Shown piece by piece: positions 1 through 8,535 of a stretch of DNA of 64,000 nucleotides (position 1 is its first letter; every line of letters starts with the position of its first letter). Both the position numbers and the translations under genes were made by a program. Under the pieces are notes generated by a model. The model searched no databases. It was not told where the DNA came from and saw only the letters and a program-made list of their open reading frames with translations. Source of the DNA: CBDCUQ01 sp965222835 (GTDB taxonomy: Bacteria > Pseudomonadota > Alphaproteobacteria > Rhizobiales > Hyphomicrobiaceae); the NCBI GenBank assembly GCA_965222835.1, contig CBDCUQ010000004.1, positions 620,001 through 684,000 on the forward strand, read 5' to 3'.

Positions 1-18
1 TGCCGTTTGGGGGCAGGT

Positions 19-1056
19 ATGCACGACGTATTCATTTCTTACGCGCGCGAAGACCAAGCATTGGCGCAAGACCTTGCACAAGATCTGGGCGCGCGTGGCT
101 ACCAGGTTTGGTGGGACAGCGAGCTTGTCGGCTCGGATGACTATTACGAGGTCATTCTCACGGCCTTAGCCAATGCGCGGGCCGCCATTGTCATCTGGAC
201 AAAGCATTCGGTGAAATCGCGTTTTTTGCGGGATGAGGCGCGGTTTGCCTTGCATCATGAAAAGCTGGTCGCCGTCAAAACGCCTGACCTGGATATTTTC
301 GACATCCCCTTCGGATTTCAAGGCCAGCACACCGATGAGGTTTCCGAACGCGATCAGATCGTGCGGGCGATTGAGAAACTTGGCGCGCGTCCGAAGGACG
401 TTGGGCAGGCCGCGCCCAGTATTCCAGACAGTGAGGACGCCGCCTGGGCTCACATCAAGGATACGGGAACCGTAAACGACCTGGCCGGGTTCATAGCGGC
501 TTACCCCAACAGCTTGCACCGGCAGCAGGCTCTGACGCGTCTACAACAGCTGTTGGCTGGTGGCGCATCTGCAGGTGCCAAAGTCGTTGAAAATCCGCAG
601 CGTGAAAGCAAGCTCTCTGCCTTTATATCCGGTCTTACGCTCCGCGTTCCGTCGTTTCAGACCGTCGGTGGCGCGTTCGTTTCCGCCATCGGCATGATCC
701 TCGGCTATTTTATTGCGGCAATGATTCTGGTTATGTTTGGCATGTCCATAGAAGACTATGCGCGAGGAGAATTGGGGTTAGAGCGCGAGCGATCGACGGA
801 CATTGCGGTCACTTTCATATTTGGTGGTCTCGCAATACCTTTGTGGAGACAGTTTAACCGGTGGATCCATCAGAGGTCCTTTATTGCGGCATCTGTCATC
901 TCGCTCTTATGTATCTTTTTCACGATGTTTTTTGCGTATGGGTTTACGAAAAGCATCTTTTTTGACGCTGGTGACGACTTGCCCACTTTGGCATTGGTCG
1001 TCGTGCTTGTGAGTTCAATCGTCTACGTCGTTTGGAGGTTCCGCAAAGCGCGCTGA
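19..1056 (+). CDS. TIR domain protein with C-terminal membrane helices
   Basis: A 345-residue protein. The first 120 residues or so form a TIR domain: it opens MHDVFISYARED, followed by a GYQVWWD segment. A glutamate near residue 73 (within RDEARF) sits where TIR NADases carry their catalytic Glu. A helical stretch follows (AAWAHIKDT...FIAAYPNS), of a kind often seen after bacterial TIR domains. From about residue 210 the chain is strongly hydrophobic, with about four predicted membrane segments, so the TIR domain is probably held at the inner membrane. The ATG at 19 is chosen because the TIR domain begins right there, with GGGGGCAGG just upstream; a TTG at 7 is also in frame. Bacterial TIR proteins are often NADases in anti-phage defence or signalling. 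No partner defence gene is visible, though DNA to the left is not. The membrane part looks more AT-rich than the core genes, which fits acquisition by transfer. Confidence 0.8.
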   Translation: MHDVFISYAREDQALAQDLAQDLGARGYQVWWDSELVGSDDYYEVILTALANARAAIVIWTKHSVKSRFLRDEARFALHHEKLVAVKTPDLDIFDIPFGFQGQHTDEVSERDQIVRAIEKLGARPKDVGQAAPSIPDSEDAAWAHIKDTGTVNDLAGFIAAYPNSLHRQQALTRLQQLLAGGASAGAKVVENPQRESKLSAFISGLTLRVPSFQTVGGAFVSAIGMILGYFIAAMILVMFGMSIEDYARGELGLERERSTDIAVTFIFGGLAIPLWRQFNRWIHQRSFIAASVISLLCIFFTMFFAYGFTKSIFFDAGDDLPTLALVVVLVSSIVYVVWRFRKAR

Positions 1057-1211
1057 CGTGGGTCCGGTGGCGGGCTTCGGTAATCGGACCATACAGGGGG
1101 CAAATGTTCGGTTCCGCCTCCCCTTACGCCATCAATCCTGCACATGAGTGACAATGCAGTGTGAACTCGGGCAGAGCACACAGAAGGCGAAACCGAAGTG
1201 GCTGAAGCTAG

Positions 1212-1889
1212 CTATTGCGAAGAAGACCAGGCTTTAGGTGTGTATGTGGCGGCTTCCTTTCCGAATGGCTTGTACGCTTCTATGTCCTTGAGCGAGGGGT
1301 TCTGGGTGTCAACATATTGGTGCACTTTGTCCTCTGGGTTCACGTCACCGCCAAGAATGCGTTCAACTCCGATCTTTCGTACATTCTTTCCGTCCCACTC
1401 CCAACGCGGTCCGAAATGAAAGACGGCTGCAAACATCAGCTTTGCTGATTTTTCACTGACGCCGCGCGCGCGCATTGCGTAGTAAAATGCTCTGTGCACC
1501 TCTTTCCAGTCTCGCTTGTATTCCTCTGGCCAAAATGTGCGGAATTTCCTGCAATAGTAATCATGCACGATGGCTGCCTCTCGATGTGGACCGGTGAGCG
1601 GGCCGCCCAGAGATGGCCAGAACAGTTTTGGAATTGATGCGCCGTCACTATCGTGTGGAGCCTCGACTTCCCATTCGCGTCCCTTTGGATCGGTATAGAC
1701 GAAATCGTGCAACAAACGAACATTATGGCCCGGCGGCGGCAATAACTTTACGACCGGATCATCATCGAAGACGCCAAACTCAGTCACTCTCTGCAACTCG
1801 CTGTTGCTGATGGCGATGAGAATGCCAAGCACAACTGCGACTGCTATCAGAGAGGCGATAAAGTATCTATTCTTAAGAAAATTGAACAT
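1212..1889 (-). CDS. DUF1353 family membrane-anchored protein
   Basis: About 225 residues. One N-terminal membrane helix (residues 8-25, hydrophobic after FLKNRYFI) is followed by a DUF1353-type domain. The family signature is visible as DSDGASIPKLFW, then GPHREAAIVHDYYC, and later a tryptophan-rich FGPRWEWDG segment. DUF1353 proteins are widespread in prophages and bacterial genomes and have no firmly assigned activity. The ATG at 1889 is preferred over one ten codons upstream because AAGAGG lies about seven bases before it. The gene stands alone between the TIR gene and the detached cyclase fragment, and looks AT-richer than the core genes nearby. Family assignment is fairly secure; function is unknown. 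Confidence 0.7.
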   Translation of the reverse strand: MFNFLKNRYFIASLIAVAVVLGILIAISNSELQRVTEFGVFDDDPVVKLLPPPGHNVRLLHDFVYTDPKGREWEVEAPHDSDGASIPKLFWPSLGGPLTGPHREAAIVHDYYCRKFRTFWPEEYKRDWKEVHRAFYYAMRARGVSEKSAKLMFAAVFHFGPRWEWDGKNVRKIGVERILGGDVNPEDKVHQYVDTQNPSLKDIEAYKPFGKEAATYTPKAWSSSQ

Positions 1890-1975
1890 TGGATGCCTCT
1901 TATCGATCGTTTTAAACAACTCTTATACTATAGATGTATTGGGGTGACACGCATAGAGGCGTTTTACTCTTGATT

Positions 1976-2288
1976 TCACTCACCCGGTACGTGCGCGACG
2001 ATGCGGAGTGGGCCGCCGGAACCGCCTTCTATCTTCATTGGTAGTGCAATGATGGTGCTGCCCGTGGGCGGGAGTGCGCTCATGTCGGCGACATTCTCAA
2101 AGGCGGGAATGTTGTTGGTCATCAGTTCGACGTGTGTGGCGAAGTCTTTCGACTGGCCGTAATCGATGGAGGGGGTGTCGATGCCCACTGCACTGATGCT
2201 GCGCGCAATCAAGAGTTCGGCGCCGTCAATGCCAAGGCCGGGAAAGTGCAGTTTGGCAACGGCTGCCTGACCGCGCTCGGTCGTGCCA
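1976..2288 (-). pseudogene. Detached 3' fragment of a cyclase-family gene
   Basis: The last ~104 codons of a cyclase gene, in the same orientation as and collinear with 4839-5151 at a constant offset of 2863 bp without indels. Bases 1982-2229 are identical to 4845-5092 (248 of 248). Bases 2230-2287 differ at six positions: five are synonymous third-codon changes and one changes Leu to Ile. Similarity stops at 2288, inside the gene, so there is no 5' part and no start region. The three stop-adjacent codons differ slightly (VPGE here, VPGR in the full gene). Short shared words such as TGACACGCAT also occur just beyond the stop codon in both places. It is a remnant, probably not expressed as a working enzyme. 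Confidence 0.9.
1982..2288. repeat. Direct repeat, left copy (cyclase 3' end)
   Basis: Left member of a 307-bp direct repeat whose right member is 4845-5151. The repeats flank 2.55 kb that carries a GlsB/YeaQ-like gene and an MscS-like gene. No transposase, terminal inverted repeat or integrase lies inside the flanked DNA, so homologous or illegitimate recombination is a better explanation than transposition. Confidence 0.9.
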
Positions 2289-2492
2289 CAGCTCAGAACC
2301 AGTTACAGTTAACGATCCGGCGGGACCGTCGTCGAAGCGGTACGCACGCATTGCATTGAGATTGTATCGGTCTGGAACAACAGTCTTGCCCGTGGATTAG
2401 CTATAGACCCGATCCGCTCCTCCGTTAGAATTTCCCGGTCGCTGCAATGGGTCATGAACCAACAACATGATCCACGACGAGGAGGAAGACAT

Positions 2493-2759
2493 ATGTCATT
2501 AGAAACACTGATTATTTGGCTTATAGTTGGCGGTGTTGCCGGTTGGCTCGCGAGCCTCATCATGAAAAGAGGCGGTCTCAATTTAACCGGCAATCACATC
2601 GTCGATACGATCATTACCGGTATCATCGGTGCATTTGTCGGTGGATGGCTGCTGGGCGTGCTTGGTGTCTCGATCGGAGGCGGGCTTGTCGGCGCCATCA
2701 TCAGCGCGCTCATCGGTGCCATCGTGTTTATCTTTGGACTGGGCTTGCTTCGTCGCTGA
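2493..2759 (+). CDS. GlsB/YeaQ/YmgE family stress-response membrane protein
   Basis: An 88-residue, glycine-rich hydrophobic protein with three likely membrane segments. It contains the family pattern: LIIWLIVGGVAGWLAS, then a TGIIGAFVGGWL helix, and a C-terminal GAIISALIGAIVFI helix. Members (transglycosylase-associated protein family) are small inner-membrane proteins often induced by acid, osmotic or envelope stress; the molecular role is not settled. The start at 2493 follows a strong GAGGAGGAAG ribosome-binding site; an upstream in-frame ATG would add 13 residues that do not fit the family. It lies inside the DNA bracketed by the two cyclase 3' copies. Confidence 0.85.
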   Translation: MSLETLIIWLIVGGVAGWLASLIMKRGGLNLTGNHIVDTIITGIIGAFVGGWLLGVLGVSIGGGLVGAIISALIGAIVFIFGLGLLRR

Positions 2760-2963
2760 TCATAATTCTGATGCCCGCAATAAACGCGGCTGACGTGGAG
2801 AATCTAGCGTTCACCTTGTGGGGGCCGTTGGTTTTCTTTCGGCCCGCTCTTCGTCCCGTGCCCAAGGGGTATGTGATGCTCAAAGCCTGAGATCAAGATG
2901 GAAGAATCTGATTGTGAGACCACCTGTCTTTGCGTTGGCACTCTAAAGACAAGAGGCGCGCCG

Positions 2964-4691
2964 GTGCGCATCGGCATTGTACAGCGTACTTGGTCTCAGT
3001 TGCTTTGCATTCTCGTCGCGAGTGCGCCGATATTCCTTTTGTCACCCTTCGCCGCCGATGCGCAAACCACCGAGACGACGACCGGCGCGAGTGAGGCGGT
3101 TGCCAAGAGGGAGGAGGCGCGGGAGGCATTGGGCACGCTGTCAAGCCTTCTCGATACAAAGGCAGAGCAGGAGAAGCTTGTCGAAAGCTTGAAGAATGAG
3201 CTTCAAATTGCTCGTGAGGCTGCGACCAAGGAGGAGTTGGAAGCCAAAATCAAATCTGCACAAGACAAGCTCTCACAGCTTGAAGCGCAGTTGACGTCAC
3301 TTTCGGCAGGCGTCGCTGATGATGCTTTTTCCGACAAAACAGCCAAGAAATTTGACCTGTGGGTGGAATTGGAGTCGCTTGCGGAGCCAATTGTGAAGAT
3401 GCTGAAGTCGGCCACGGCTGATGCGCGCCAGATCGAGAAGCTGCGAACGACTTTGGAGGACTCAAAGCGTCAGCAAGAAACGGCGCAAAAGGCCATAGAG
3501 CGATTGTCGGCCCTGCTGAGCCAAAACGAGGATGATGGGGCGAAGGGCGATCAGACAAAGCTCAATATGCATCTGACGGGTCTCCTCGAGGAATGGAAGA
3601 AACGCGAGAAAGAGCAAGGTGACCTCGCGGAAACAGCGGAGCAGCAACTGGAGTTGCGCTTAAGGGAGCAAGCCAACGCGCCGAGTAGCGTCGGCACCTA
3701 CGCCACGAGTTTTTTTCGCAGTCGCGGTCTTAATCTGATGCTTTCGCTGGTGGCTTTCTTTAGCGTATTTGCAATCTTCCGGTTGGTTGGGCGGGGGCTA
3801 CATTCGTTTCGGAGGAGCCAAAATATTTCGTCGAACTTTGCGACCCGCCTTGGGGGTCTTCTCTTGAATATCTTTACGGTCGTCGCCTCGTTGTTCGCCA
3901 TGCTTTTCGTTTTGAATATGTTGAACGACTGGATCTTGCTCGGACTGACGGCCGTGTTCGCGGTCGCGCTTTCTTGGGTCGGATTGAAAATGCTACCGGC
4001 GATCGTGGAGCAGGTGACCCTATTGCTCAACCTGGGCGCGGTTCAGGAGGGTGAACGTGTAATGCTGGCGGGTGTGCCGTGGCGTGTAGAACGGCTCGAT
4101 TTCCATACGGATCTCGTCAACCCAGATTTGGAAGGCGGGACCTTTACGCTGCCCGTGCGCGAGCTTGTTGGGCTTCATTCCCGGCCTGCCGCTCAGGAGG
4201 AAGCTTGGTTCCCGACACGAAAGGGCGATTGGGTACAGCTCAAGGACGGACGCGTCGGGCGCGTTATGATCCAGACGCCGGAACTGGTGCAAATCGAGGA
4301 ATTGGGAGGCGCCCGCATTACCTATGCCACACCCGATTTCGTGGGTGAGGCGCCACGCAACCTTTCGACCGGGTATCGTGTCGAAGTGATCTTTGGCATC
4401 GACTATCGACACCAGGCGCAGGCGACGGAAGAAATTCCCCGCCGACTACAAGATCATGTCTGGCATGGGCTGCTGCGCCTTCTGGATGGAGAAGGCCTTC
4501 GAAGCGTGCAGGTTGAATTGCTCAAAGCAGGTGATTCTTCCATCGACTATGAAGTGGAAGCCGACGTGGAAGGTGTATGCGCTCATCGTTTCGAGGATGT
4601 CGAGCGGGAGATGGCGCGCCTACTGGTTGAAGCGTGCAATCTCTACGGCTGGACGATTCCCTTCCCGCAGGTTGTGCTGCACCGGGGCTGA
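2964..4691 (+). CDS. MscS-family mechanosensitive channel-like protein
   Basis: About 575 residues. A signal peptide (hydrophobic to ...AADAQ, about residue 34) leads into a long, Glu/Lys/Gln-rich coiled coil (about residues 45-230) that would lie in the periplasm. Three membrane helices follow (about 250-360: LMLSLVAFFSVFAIF, LLNIFTVVASLFAMLFVL, WILLGLTAVFAVALSW). Next comes a beta-rich domain with a GERVMLAGVPWRVERL segment that resembles the MscS beta domain, then an alpha/beta C-terminal domain. MscS-type channels release solutes on hypo-osmotic shock. The pore-lining glycine/alanine helix of classical MscS is not obvious, so this is a divergent member. A GTG at 2964 preceded by AGAGGC is preferred because it places the signal peptide at the N-terminus; an ATG at 2898 would add 22 residues. 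It is the second gene in the DNA between the cyclase repeats. Confidence 0.7.
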   Translation: MRIGIVQRTWSQLLCILVASAPIFLLSPFAADAQTTETTTGASEAVAKREEAREALGTLSSLLDTKAEQEKLVESLKNELQIAREAATKEELEAKIKSAQDKLSQLEAQLTSLSAGVADDAFSDKTAKKFDLWVELESLAEPIVKMLKSATADARQIEKLRTTLEDSKRQQETAQKAIERLSALLSQNEDDGAKGDQTKLNMHLTGLLEEWKKREKEQGDLAETAEQQLELRLREQANAPSSVGTYATSFFRSRGLNLMLSLVAFFSVFAIFRLVGRGLHSFRRSQNISSNFATRLGGLLLNIFTVVASLFAMLFVLNMLNDWILLGLTAVFAVALSWVGLKMLPAIVEQVTLLLNLGAVQEGERVMLAGVPWRVERLDFHTDLVNPDLEGGTFTLPVRELVGLHSRPAAQEEAWFPTRKGDWVQLKDGRVGRVMIQTPELVQIEELGGARITYATPDFVGEAPRNLSTGYRVEVIFGIDYRHQAQATEEIPRRLQDHVWHGLLRLLDGEGLRSVQVELLKAGDSSIDYEVEADVEGVCAHRFEDVEREMARLLVEACNLYGWTIPFPQVVLHRG

Positions 4692-4838
4692 GTGATTTTT
4701 CCTGTAGGGTGTGGCCCGCGTTTGTCCGAACCTGATCAGTGGCTGAAGTGTACAGTGGTCGCCTGTGGTGAGTAGGATGACACGCATTACAATTGCAGAT
4801 GAGGTCTGTCTGAGGATTCTGATGCCGAGTTTCCTCGC

Positions 4839-5627
4839 TCACCTACCCGGTACGTGCGCGACGATGCGGAGTGGGCCGCCGGAACCGCCTTCTATCTTCA
4901 TTGGTAGTGCAATGATGGTGCTGCCCGTGGGCGGGAGTGCGCTCATGTCGGCGACATTCTCAAAGGCGGGAATGTTGTTGGTCATCAGTTCGACGTGTGT
5001 GGCGAAGTCTTTCGACTGGCCGTAATCGATGGAGGGGGTGTCGATGCCCACTGCACTGATGCTGCGCGCAATCAAGAGTTCGGCGCCGTCAAGGCCAAGG
5101 CCGGGAAAGTGTAGCTTGGCGACGGCAGCCTGGCCGCGCTCGGTCGTGCCCATGTAGGCTTTTTGGTCGGCGTAGAGCTTGGCGCGGCCGGTGTTGAGGA
5201 GGACGATGGCGCCTTTTGGAATGCGCCCGTGTTTGGCCTCGAAGGCCTCGATGTCGGCTGCGGTCACCTGGTAGTCGACGTTTGCGGCGGCTTGCTTTGA
5301 CACGTCGATGACGATTCCGAGACCGATGAGCTGGCTTAATGGTACCTGGTCTGTTGTGTGCGCGCCTTCGCCAAAGTGGATGGGGGAGTCCATGTGGGTG
5401 CCGCCGTGCTCGGCGGCGGTGAAATTGTAGGCCGCGTAAAACCAGCCGCCCGGGGTGCGCCCATACGAGACGACGGTCTTTCTAAACGTCTCCGCTGTTG
5501 GCCAGTAGATGGACTTTTCGTTGAAGGCGTGGGTGAGGTCGATCCAGCGGCCGCCGGATATGTCCTGGGCCGCCGCCACGGTAGTGAAGCTGATGGAGAG
5601 GGCGAGCAATAGGGAGCGTGTCAACAT
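4839..5627 (-). CDS. Cyclase family protein (kynurenine formamidase-like), exported
   Basis: 262 residues with a signal peptide (MLTRSLLLALS...VAAAQ, cleavage near residue 21). The cyclase/KynB family metal-binding motif HGGTHMDSP is at about residues 74-82, and a DLTHAFNEKSIYWP segment near residue 30 is the family's usual N-terminal strand. Family members are Mn- or Zn-dependent amidohydrolases or cyclases (for example arylformamidase); the substrate here cannot be told. A secreted form suggests action on a periplasmic substrate. The start at 5627 is chosen to expose the signal peptide; an upstream extension in frame to 5753 has no family similarity. Its last 313 bases recur at 1976-2288 as a detached fragment. 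Confidence 0.85.
   Translation of the reverse strand: MLTRSLLLALSISFTTVAAAQDISGGRWIDLTHAFNEKSIYWPTAETFRKTVVSYGRTPGGWFYAAYNFTAAEHGGTHMDSPIHFGEGAHTTDQVPLSQLIGLGIVIDVSKQAAANVDYQVTAADIEAFEAKHGRIPKGAIVLLNTGRAKLYADQKAYMGTTERGQAAVAKLHFPGLGLDGAELLIARSISAVGIDTPSIDYGQSKDFATHVELMTNNIPAFENVADMSALPPTGSTIIALPMKIEGGSGGPLRIVAHVPGR
4845..5151. repeat. Direct repeat, right copy (cyclase 3' end)
   Basis: Right member of the 307-bp direct repeat with 1982-2288. It forms the 3' end of the intact cyclase gene. The identity is perfect over the stop-proximal 248 bp and falls to 52 of 58 over the rest. Confidence 0.9.
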
Positions 5628-5812
5628 GATGGGCTCATTCGGTTTGAGGCGCGCGGTGTTTGGTTCTTGCTGCACTGCGCGTGCTGCTGAAAGACTAGAG
5701 TCTTTAACGATTCCTGTCGATGCGTGCCGGCGGTTCACCGTGTTGACAGCCACGGCATCTCACCGGTTATGATTGAGCGCGCGGGGATTGGCCGACATCG
5801 TGGAGACGGACA

Positions 5813-5995
5813 GTGTCCCAAATTCTGCTGCTCGTGCTGCTCATTGCTGTGGGTGCGGCGGCCGTCGCCTGGGGCTTTCGCTTTCGTGCCCGGCGCGAAG
5901 AAAAAGATACCTTCGATCTTCTTGACTGGATGTTCGTCGGTTTGGTTGTCTTCGGAATTCTGGCTGCGCTTTTCATTCCCATGCTGGCGCGTTAG
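5813..5995 (+). CDS. Small two-helix membrane protein
   Basis: 60 residues starting at GTG 5813, with GGAGA about eight bases upstream. There are two hydrophobic helices (residues 3-20 and 40-57) separated by a charged loop (FRARREEKDTFD), a hairpin topology with both ends on the same side. The composition looks like a real small inner-membrane protein, not noise. The last four bases overlap the convergent PucR-type gene. I do not recognise a family; function is unknown. Confidence 0.55.
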   Translation: MSQILLLVLLIAVGAAAVAWGFRFRARREEKDTFDLLDWMFVGLVVFGILAALFIPMLAR

Positions 5996-7263
5996 GCGCG
6001 GAAACTCGAGACCAGTAACAACTCGCTGAGATCCTGGAATGACCGCGGCTTGAGCCCCGTGATGTCAGAAATGCGATCGAAGCGGGCGTAGATTGTGTTG
6101 GGATGCACCTTGAGGGCCTCGGCGGTGCGGATCACGTTCATATCGGCGTCGGCATAGGCTTTTAGTGTGGTGGCGAGTGCCCCACGTGCCTTGCTGTCAG
6201 CGGTGAAGTAGGCCTCAGTCCAGGAAGGCAGCATGCGCTGTAGCTCGTCACCGGCCAGATGCAGAAGCAGGTGTTGAAATCCAATGCTTGAATAGGCCAC
6301 GACGCGGCGGCTGACAGTCGCGAATTCGAGCGCAAGCTGGGCTTGACGGTAGGCGGCCGGGATCTGTGATGTGGCGCGGACATCATTGCTGACACCGATC
6401 AGGGCGGCGGGGCCGACGACGGCTAGCTCCGACGTAAGGCGATTGGCAAGCTCGATCTGGTGCGGTGTCCAACCGGATTTGCGGGATATGGCCGAACAGA
6501 CGATGGCCACCCGATTTTCGCGGACGTCCGCGAGGCGCTGGAAGCCCGCCTCCTGCGCAACATGATCGATGGTATCGAGCATGCGGCGTGCGCGCGCCGA
6601 GTTTAACATTTCGGATGGATCAACCGCCCGGGCCAAGACCACGCAATAGCAATGTCGCGTGCTGACATAACCGGCGCTGCGGAGAAACTCGGTCAGGCGC
6701 GTGTCAGACTCATCGTAGCCTTCGAGCAGCATGGTGAGCAGTTTTGCGCGCTGGTCTCCTGCGACTTCGATCAGGATTCGGGTCTCAGCGACATAGGCGG
6801 AGGCCGCAACAGTGCTGGCTTCGTTGATGAAGGCCAACGTCACTTTCGCCGCTGTGGTTTCCGCAGCGCGTGCATTTTTCAATGCGTGATCCATCCAACC
6901 TTCGAGCACTTTGTGCGCGGTGTGATAGACCTGCAGGGTGGCATCTAATGGAAAACGCTGATCCGCGCGTTTTTTTGCGAACGCACGTACGAACTCAAAC
7001 GTGTTGGGCTTGCCGCTTTTTATGAGTTGCAGGACTTCGCTGGTGAGGTCGCTGGTGTGCTGTTCGAGATCGCTTTGGAGTTCCGGATTTCGCGATGTCG
7101 AGAATGCGGGGATTGTGGTGACGATGGCGTCGTGGAGTTGGGCTGAGATGGCGTCCTTCTGTTGCGTCATGCGCGTGATGGCAGACTTTGGCAGCGTGCT
7201 GGGGCGGATCTCGCGAAGGGCCTTGGCCAGGGTGCTCATTCGGGCGCTCATCTTGGCAAACAT
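5992..7263 (-). CDS. PucR/CdaR-type helix-turn-helix transcriptional regulator
   Basis: 423 residues. The C-terminal ~60 residues are the PucR-family helix-turn-helix: LKAYADADMNVIRTAEALKV, then HPNTIYARFDRISDITGL. The N-terminal half is helical, like the RsbT-coantagonist/GGDEF-like sensor parts of related regulators, and its ligand is unknown. Related proteins control purine catabolism, sugar-diacid or amino-acid genes in other bacteria. It is divergent from the YCII-GST pair across a 160-bp gap that holds a palindrome right at its start codon, so it may control both itself and that pair. Several in-frame ATGs (7263, 7251, 7239) lack a clear ribosome-binding site, so the exact start is uncertain. 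Confidence 0.8.
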   Translation of the reverse strand: MFAKMSARMSTLAKALREIRPSTLPKSAITRMTQQKDAISAQLHDAIVTTIPAFSTSRNPELQSDLEQHTSDLTSEVLQLIKSGKPNTFEFVRAFAKKRADQRFPLDATLQVYHTAHKVLEGWMDHALKNARAAETTAAKVTLAFINEASTVAASAYVAETRILIEVAGDQRAKLLTMLLEGYDESDTRLTEFLRSAGYVSTRHCYCVVLARAVDPSEMLNSARARRMLDTIDHVAQEAGFQRLADVRENRVAIVCSAISRKSGWTPHQIELANRLTSELAVVGPAALIGVSNDVRATSQIPAAYRQAQLALEFATVSRRVVAYSSIGFQHLLLHLAGDELQRMLPSWTEAYFTADSKARGALATTLKAYADADMNVIRTAEALKVHPNTIYARFDRISDITGLKPRSFQDLSELLLVSSFRA

Positions 7264-7280
7264 TGTGCAATATTCACAAT
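7262..7280. promoter_or_regulatory. Candidate operator palindrome between PucR-type gene and YCII gene
   Basis: ATTGTG and CACAAT form a six-base inverted repeat around an AT-rich AATATT centre (one extra C breaks full symmetry). It overlaps the start codon of the PucR-type gene and faces the divergent YCII gene. Position and symmetry suggest an autoregulatory site; this is inference only. Confidence 0.3.
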
Positions 7281-7423
7281 TCTGACCGCCAATTTTAGCT
7301 GTTTTGCCCGATGAATCCAGGTCTCATCGGTAATAGTCTCTAATTTCAGACACGGCCCCGTTTTGAGCGACATTCGCCGTAACCTGCGGCGGCACGGGGC
7401 TGGGCTCACAGGGAGATCAGGAC

Positions 7424-7738
7424 ATGGCGAAATTTCTGTTCGTGTATCATGGCGGCAAAAAGCCCGACTCCAAGGCGGAGATCGCAAGGGTGATGGATGC
7501 GTGGGGGCAATGGTTGGGGTCGATGGGCAATGCTGTGCTTGATGGCGGCAATCCCGTCGGCCAGTCCTACACGGTCCAGAGCAACGGGTCCGTGGTGGAC
7601 AATGGCGGCGCCAATCCGGTTAGCGGCTACAGTCTGATCGAGGCGGCCGACCGCGACGATGCCATTGCCAAAGCGAAAGGCTGTCCCATTCTTGCGTCTG
7701 GCGGCTCCATCGAGCTTGCAGAAGCTTTCGATATGTAA
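7424..7738 (+). CDS. YCII-related domain protein
   Basis: 104 residues with the YCII-like layout: an MAKFLFVYHGGK first strand, a helix with MDAWGQWLGSMG, and a C-terminal AKGCPILASGGSIELAEAF. YCII-type proteins adopt a small ferredoxin-like (dimeric alpha-beta barrel) fold; some act as isomerases or dehalogenase-like enzymes, but most are uncharacterised. AGGGAGA stands about eight bases before the ATG. It is followed after 35 bp by a GST gene, and the two probably form one transcript. Confidence 0.8.
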   Translation: MAKFLFVYHGGKKPDSKAEIARVMDAWGQWLGSMGNAVLDGGNPVGQSYTVQSNGSVVDNGGANPVSGYSLIEAADRDDAIAKAKGCPILASGGSIELAEAFDM

Positions 7739-7773
7739 GCGGCCGTTTTCTGACCGCCTAAAGGAGAACGACA

Positions 7774-8460
7774 ATGTTGAAGATTTATGGTTTTGATCCG
7801 TCCACGTGGACCAATGCGGCGCGTTTCACGGCCAACGCGCTGGGGCTCGATTACTCGTTTGAGCGGGTGAATTTGATCGCAGGTGAGGGGCAGCAGCCCG
7901 AGTATCTTGCGCTGCATCCGGCTGGGAAAGTGCCGGCCATGGATGACGATGGCTTCCGGCTATTCGAGAGCGGAGCTATTCAGCGCTATCTCGCTCGTAA
8001 GGCGGGTTCCGACCTTTATCCTCAAGGTCTGCAGGAGCAGGCGATTGTCGATCAGTGGTCGCTGTTTGTCTCACAGCATGTTGGGAACGCCATGGCCAAG
8101 GTGTTTTTCAATAACGTCCTGTATGAATTCGTCGGGGTTGAGAAGAATACGGTAGAGCTCGAGGAAGGCGAGCGGTTCTTAAAGCGGTTTCTACCCATCA
8201 TCGATACACGCCTTGGTCAGTCCCGGTTTCTTGCCGGTGAGCCCACGTCGATTGCCGACCACATGCTTCTCGCTTGGCTCGATCCGGCAGAGCTCGCAGA
8301 GGTCGACTTGGGCCAATACCCGAACATCACGAAATGGCGTGCCGGACTCAAAGCCGAGACGTTCTACACGCGCTGTCACGCGGACTATGCGAAGATGTTT
8401 CAGGCGCTGACGGCGAACGCCGGGCCGCCTGAAATCGATGCGCGGGCGGCGACGGGCTGA
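7774..8460 (+). CDS. Glutathione S-transferase family protein
   Basis: 228 residues with a thioredoxin-fold N-terminal domain (MLKIYGFDPSTWTNAARF...) and the usual proline-containing GKVPAM loop followed by LFESGAIQRYLA, which binds the glutathione glutamyl group. An all-helical C-terminal domain follows (FLAGEPTSIADHMLLAWL is the N-capping region typical of the fold). GSTs conjugate glutathione to electrophiles or act as peroxidases; the substrate is unknown. AAAGGAGAACG precedes the ATG. Coupling to a YCII gene suggests detoxification, but that is inference. Confidence 0.88.
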   Translation: MLKIYGFDPSTWTNAARFTANALGLDYSFERVNLIAGEGQQPEYLALHPAGKVPAMDDDGFRLFESGAIQRYLARKAGSDLYPQGLQEQAIVDQWSLFVSQHVGNAMAKVFFNNVLYEFVGVEKNTVELEEGERFLKRFLPIIDTRLGQSRFLAGEPTSIADHMLLAWLDPAELAEVDLGQYPNITKWRAGLKAETFYTRCHADYAKMFQALTANAGPPEIDARAATG

Positions 8461-8535
8461 GCCTTCTCCAATTCGTGCGGAAAACTGGTTTTGTGCGATG
8501 ACGCGTGCGTGCCGCGTCGTGGCGCGGTGTGGGGT

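Noticed and set aside
2289..4838. The DNA between cyclase repeats as a classical transposon
   Set aside because: No transposase, integrase or terminal inverted repeats; the repeats are gene 3' ends in direct orientation.
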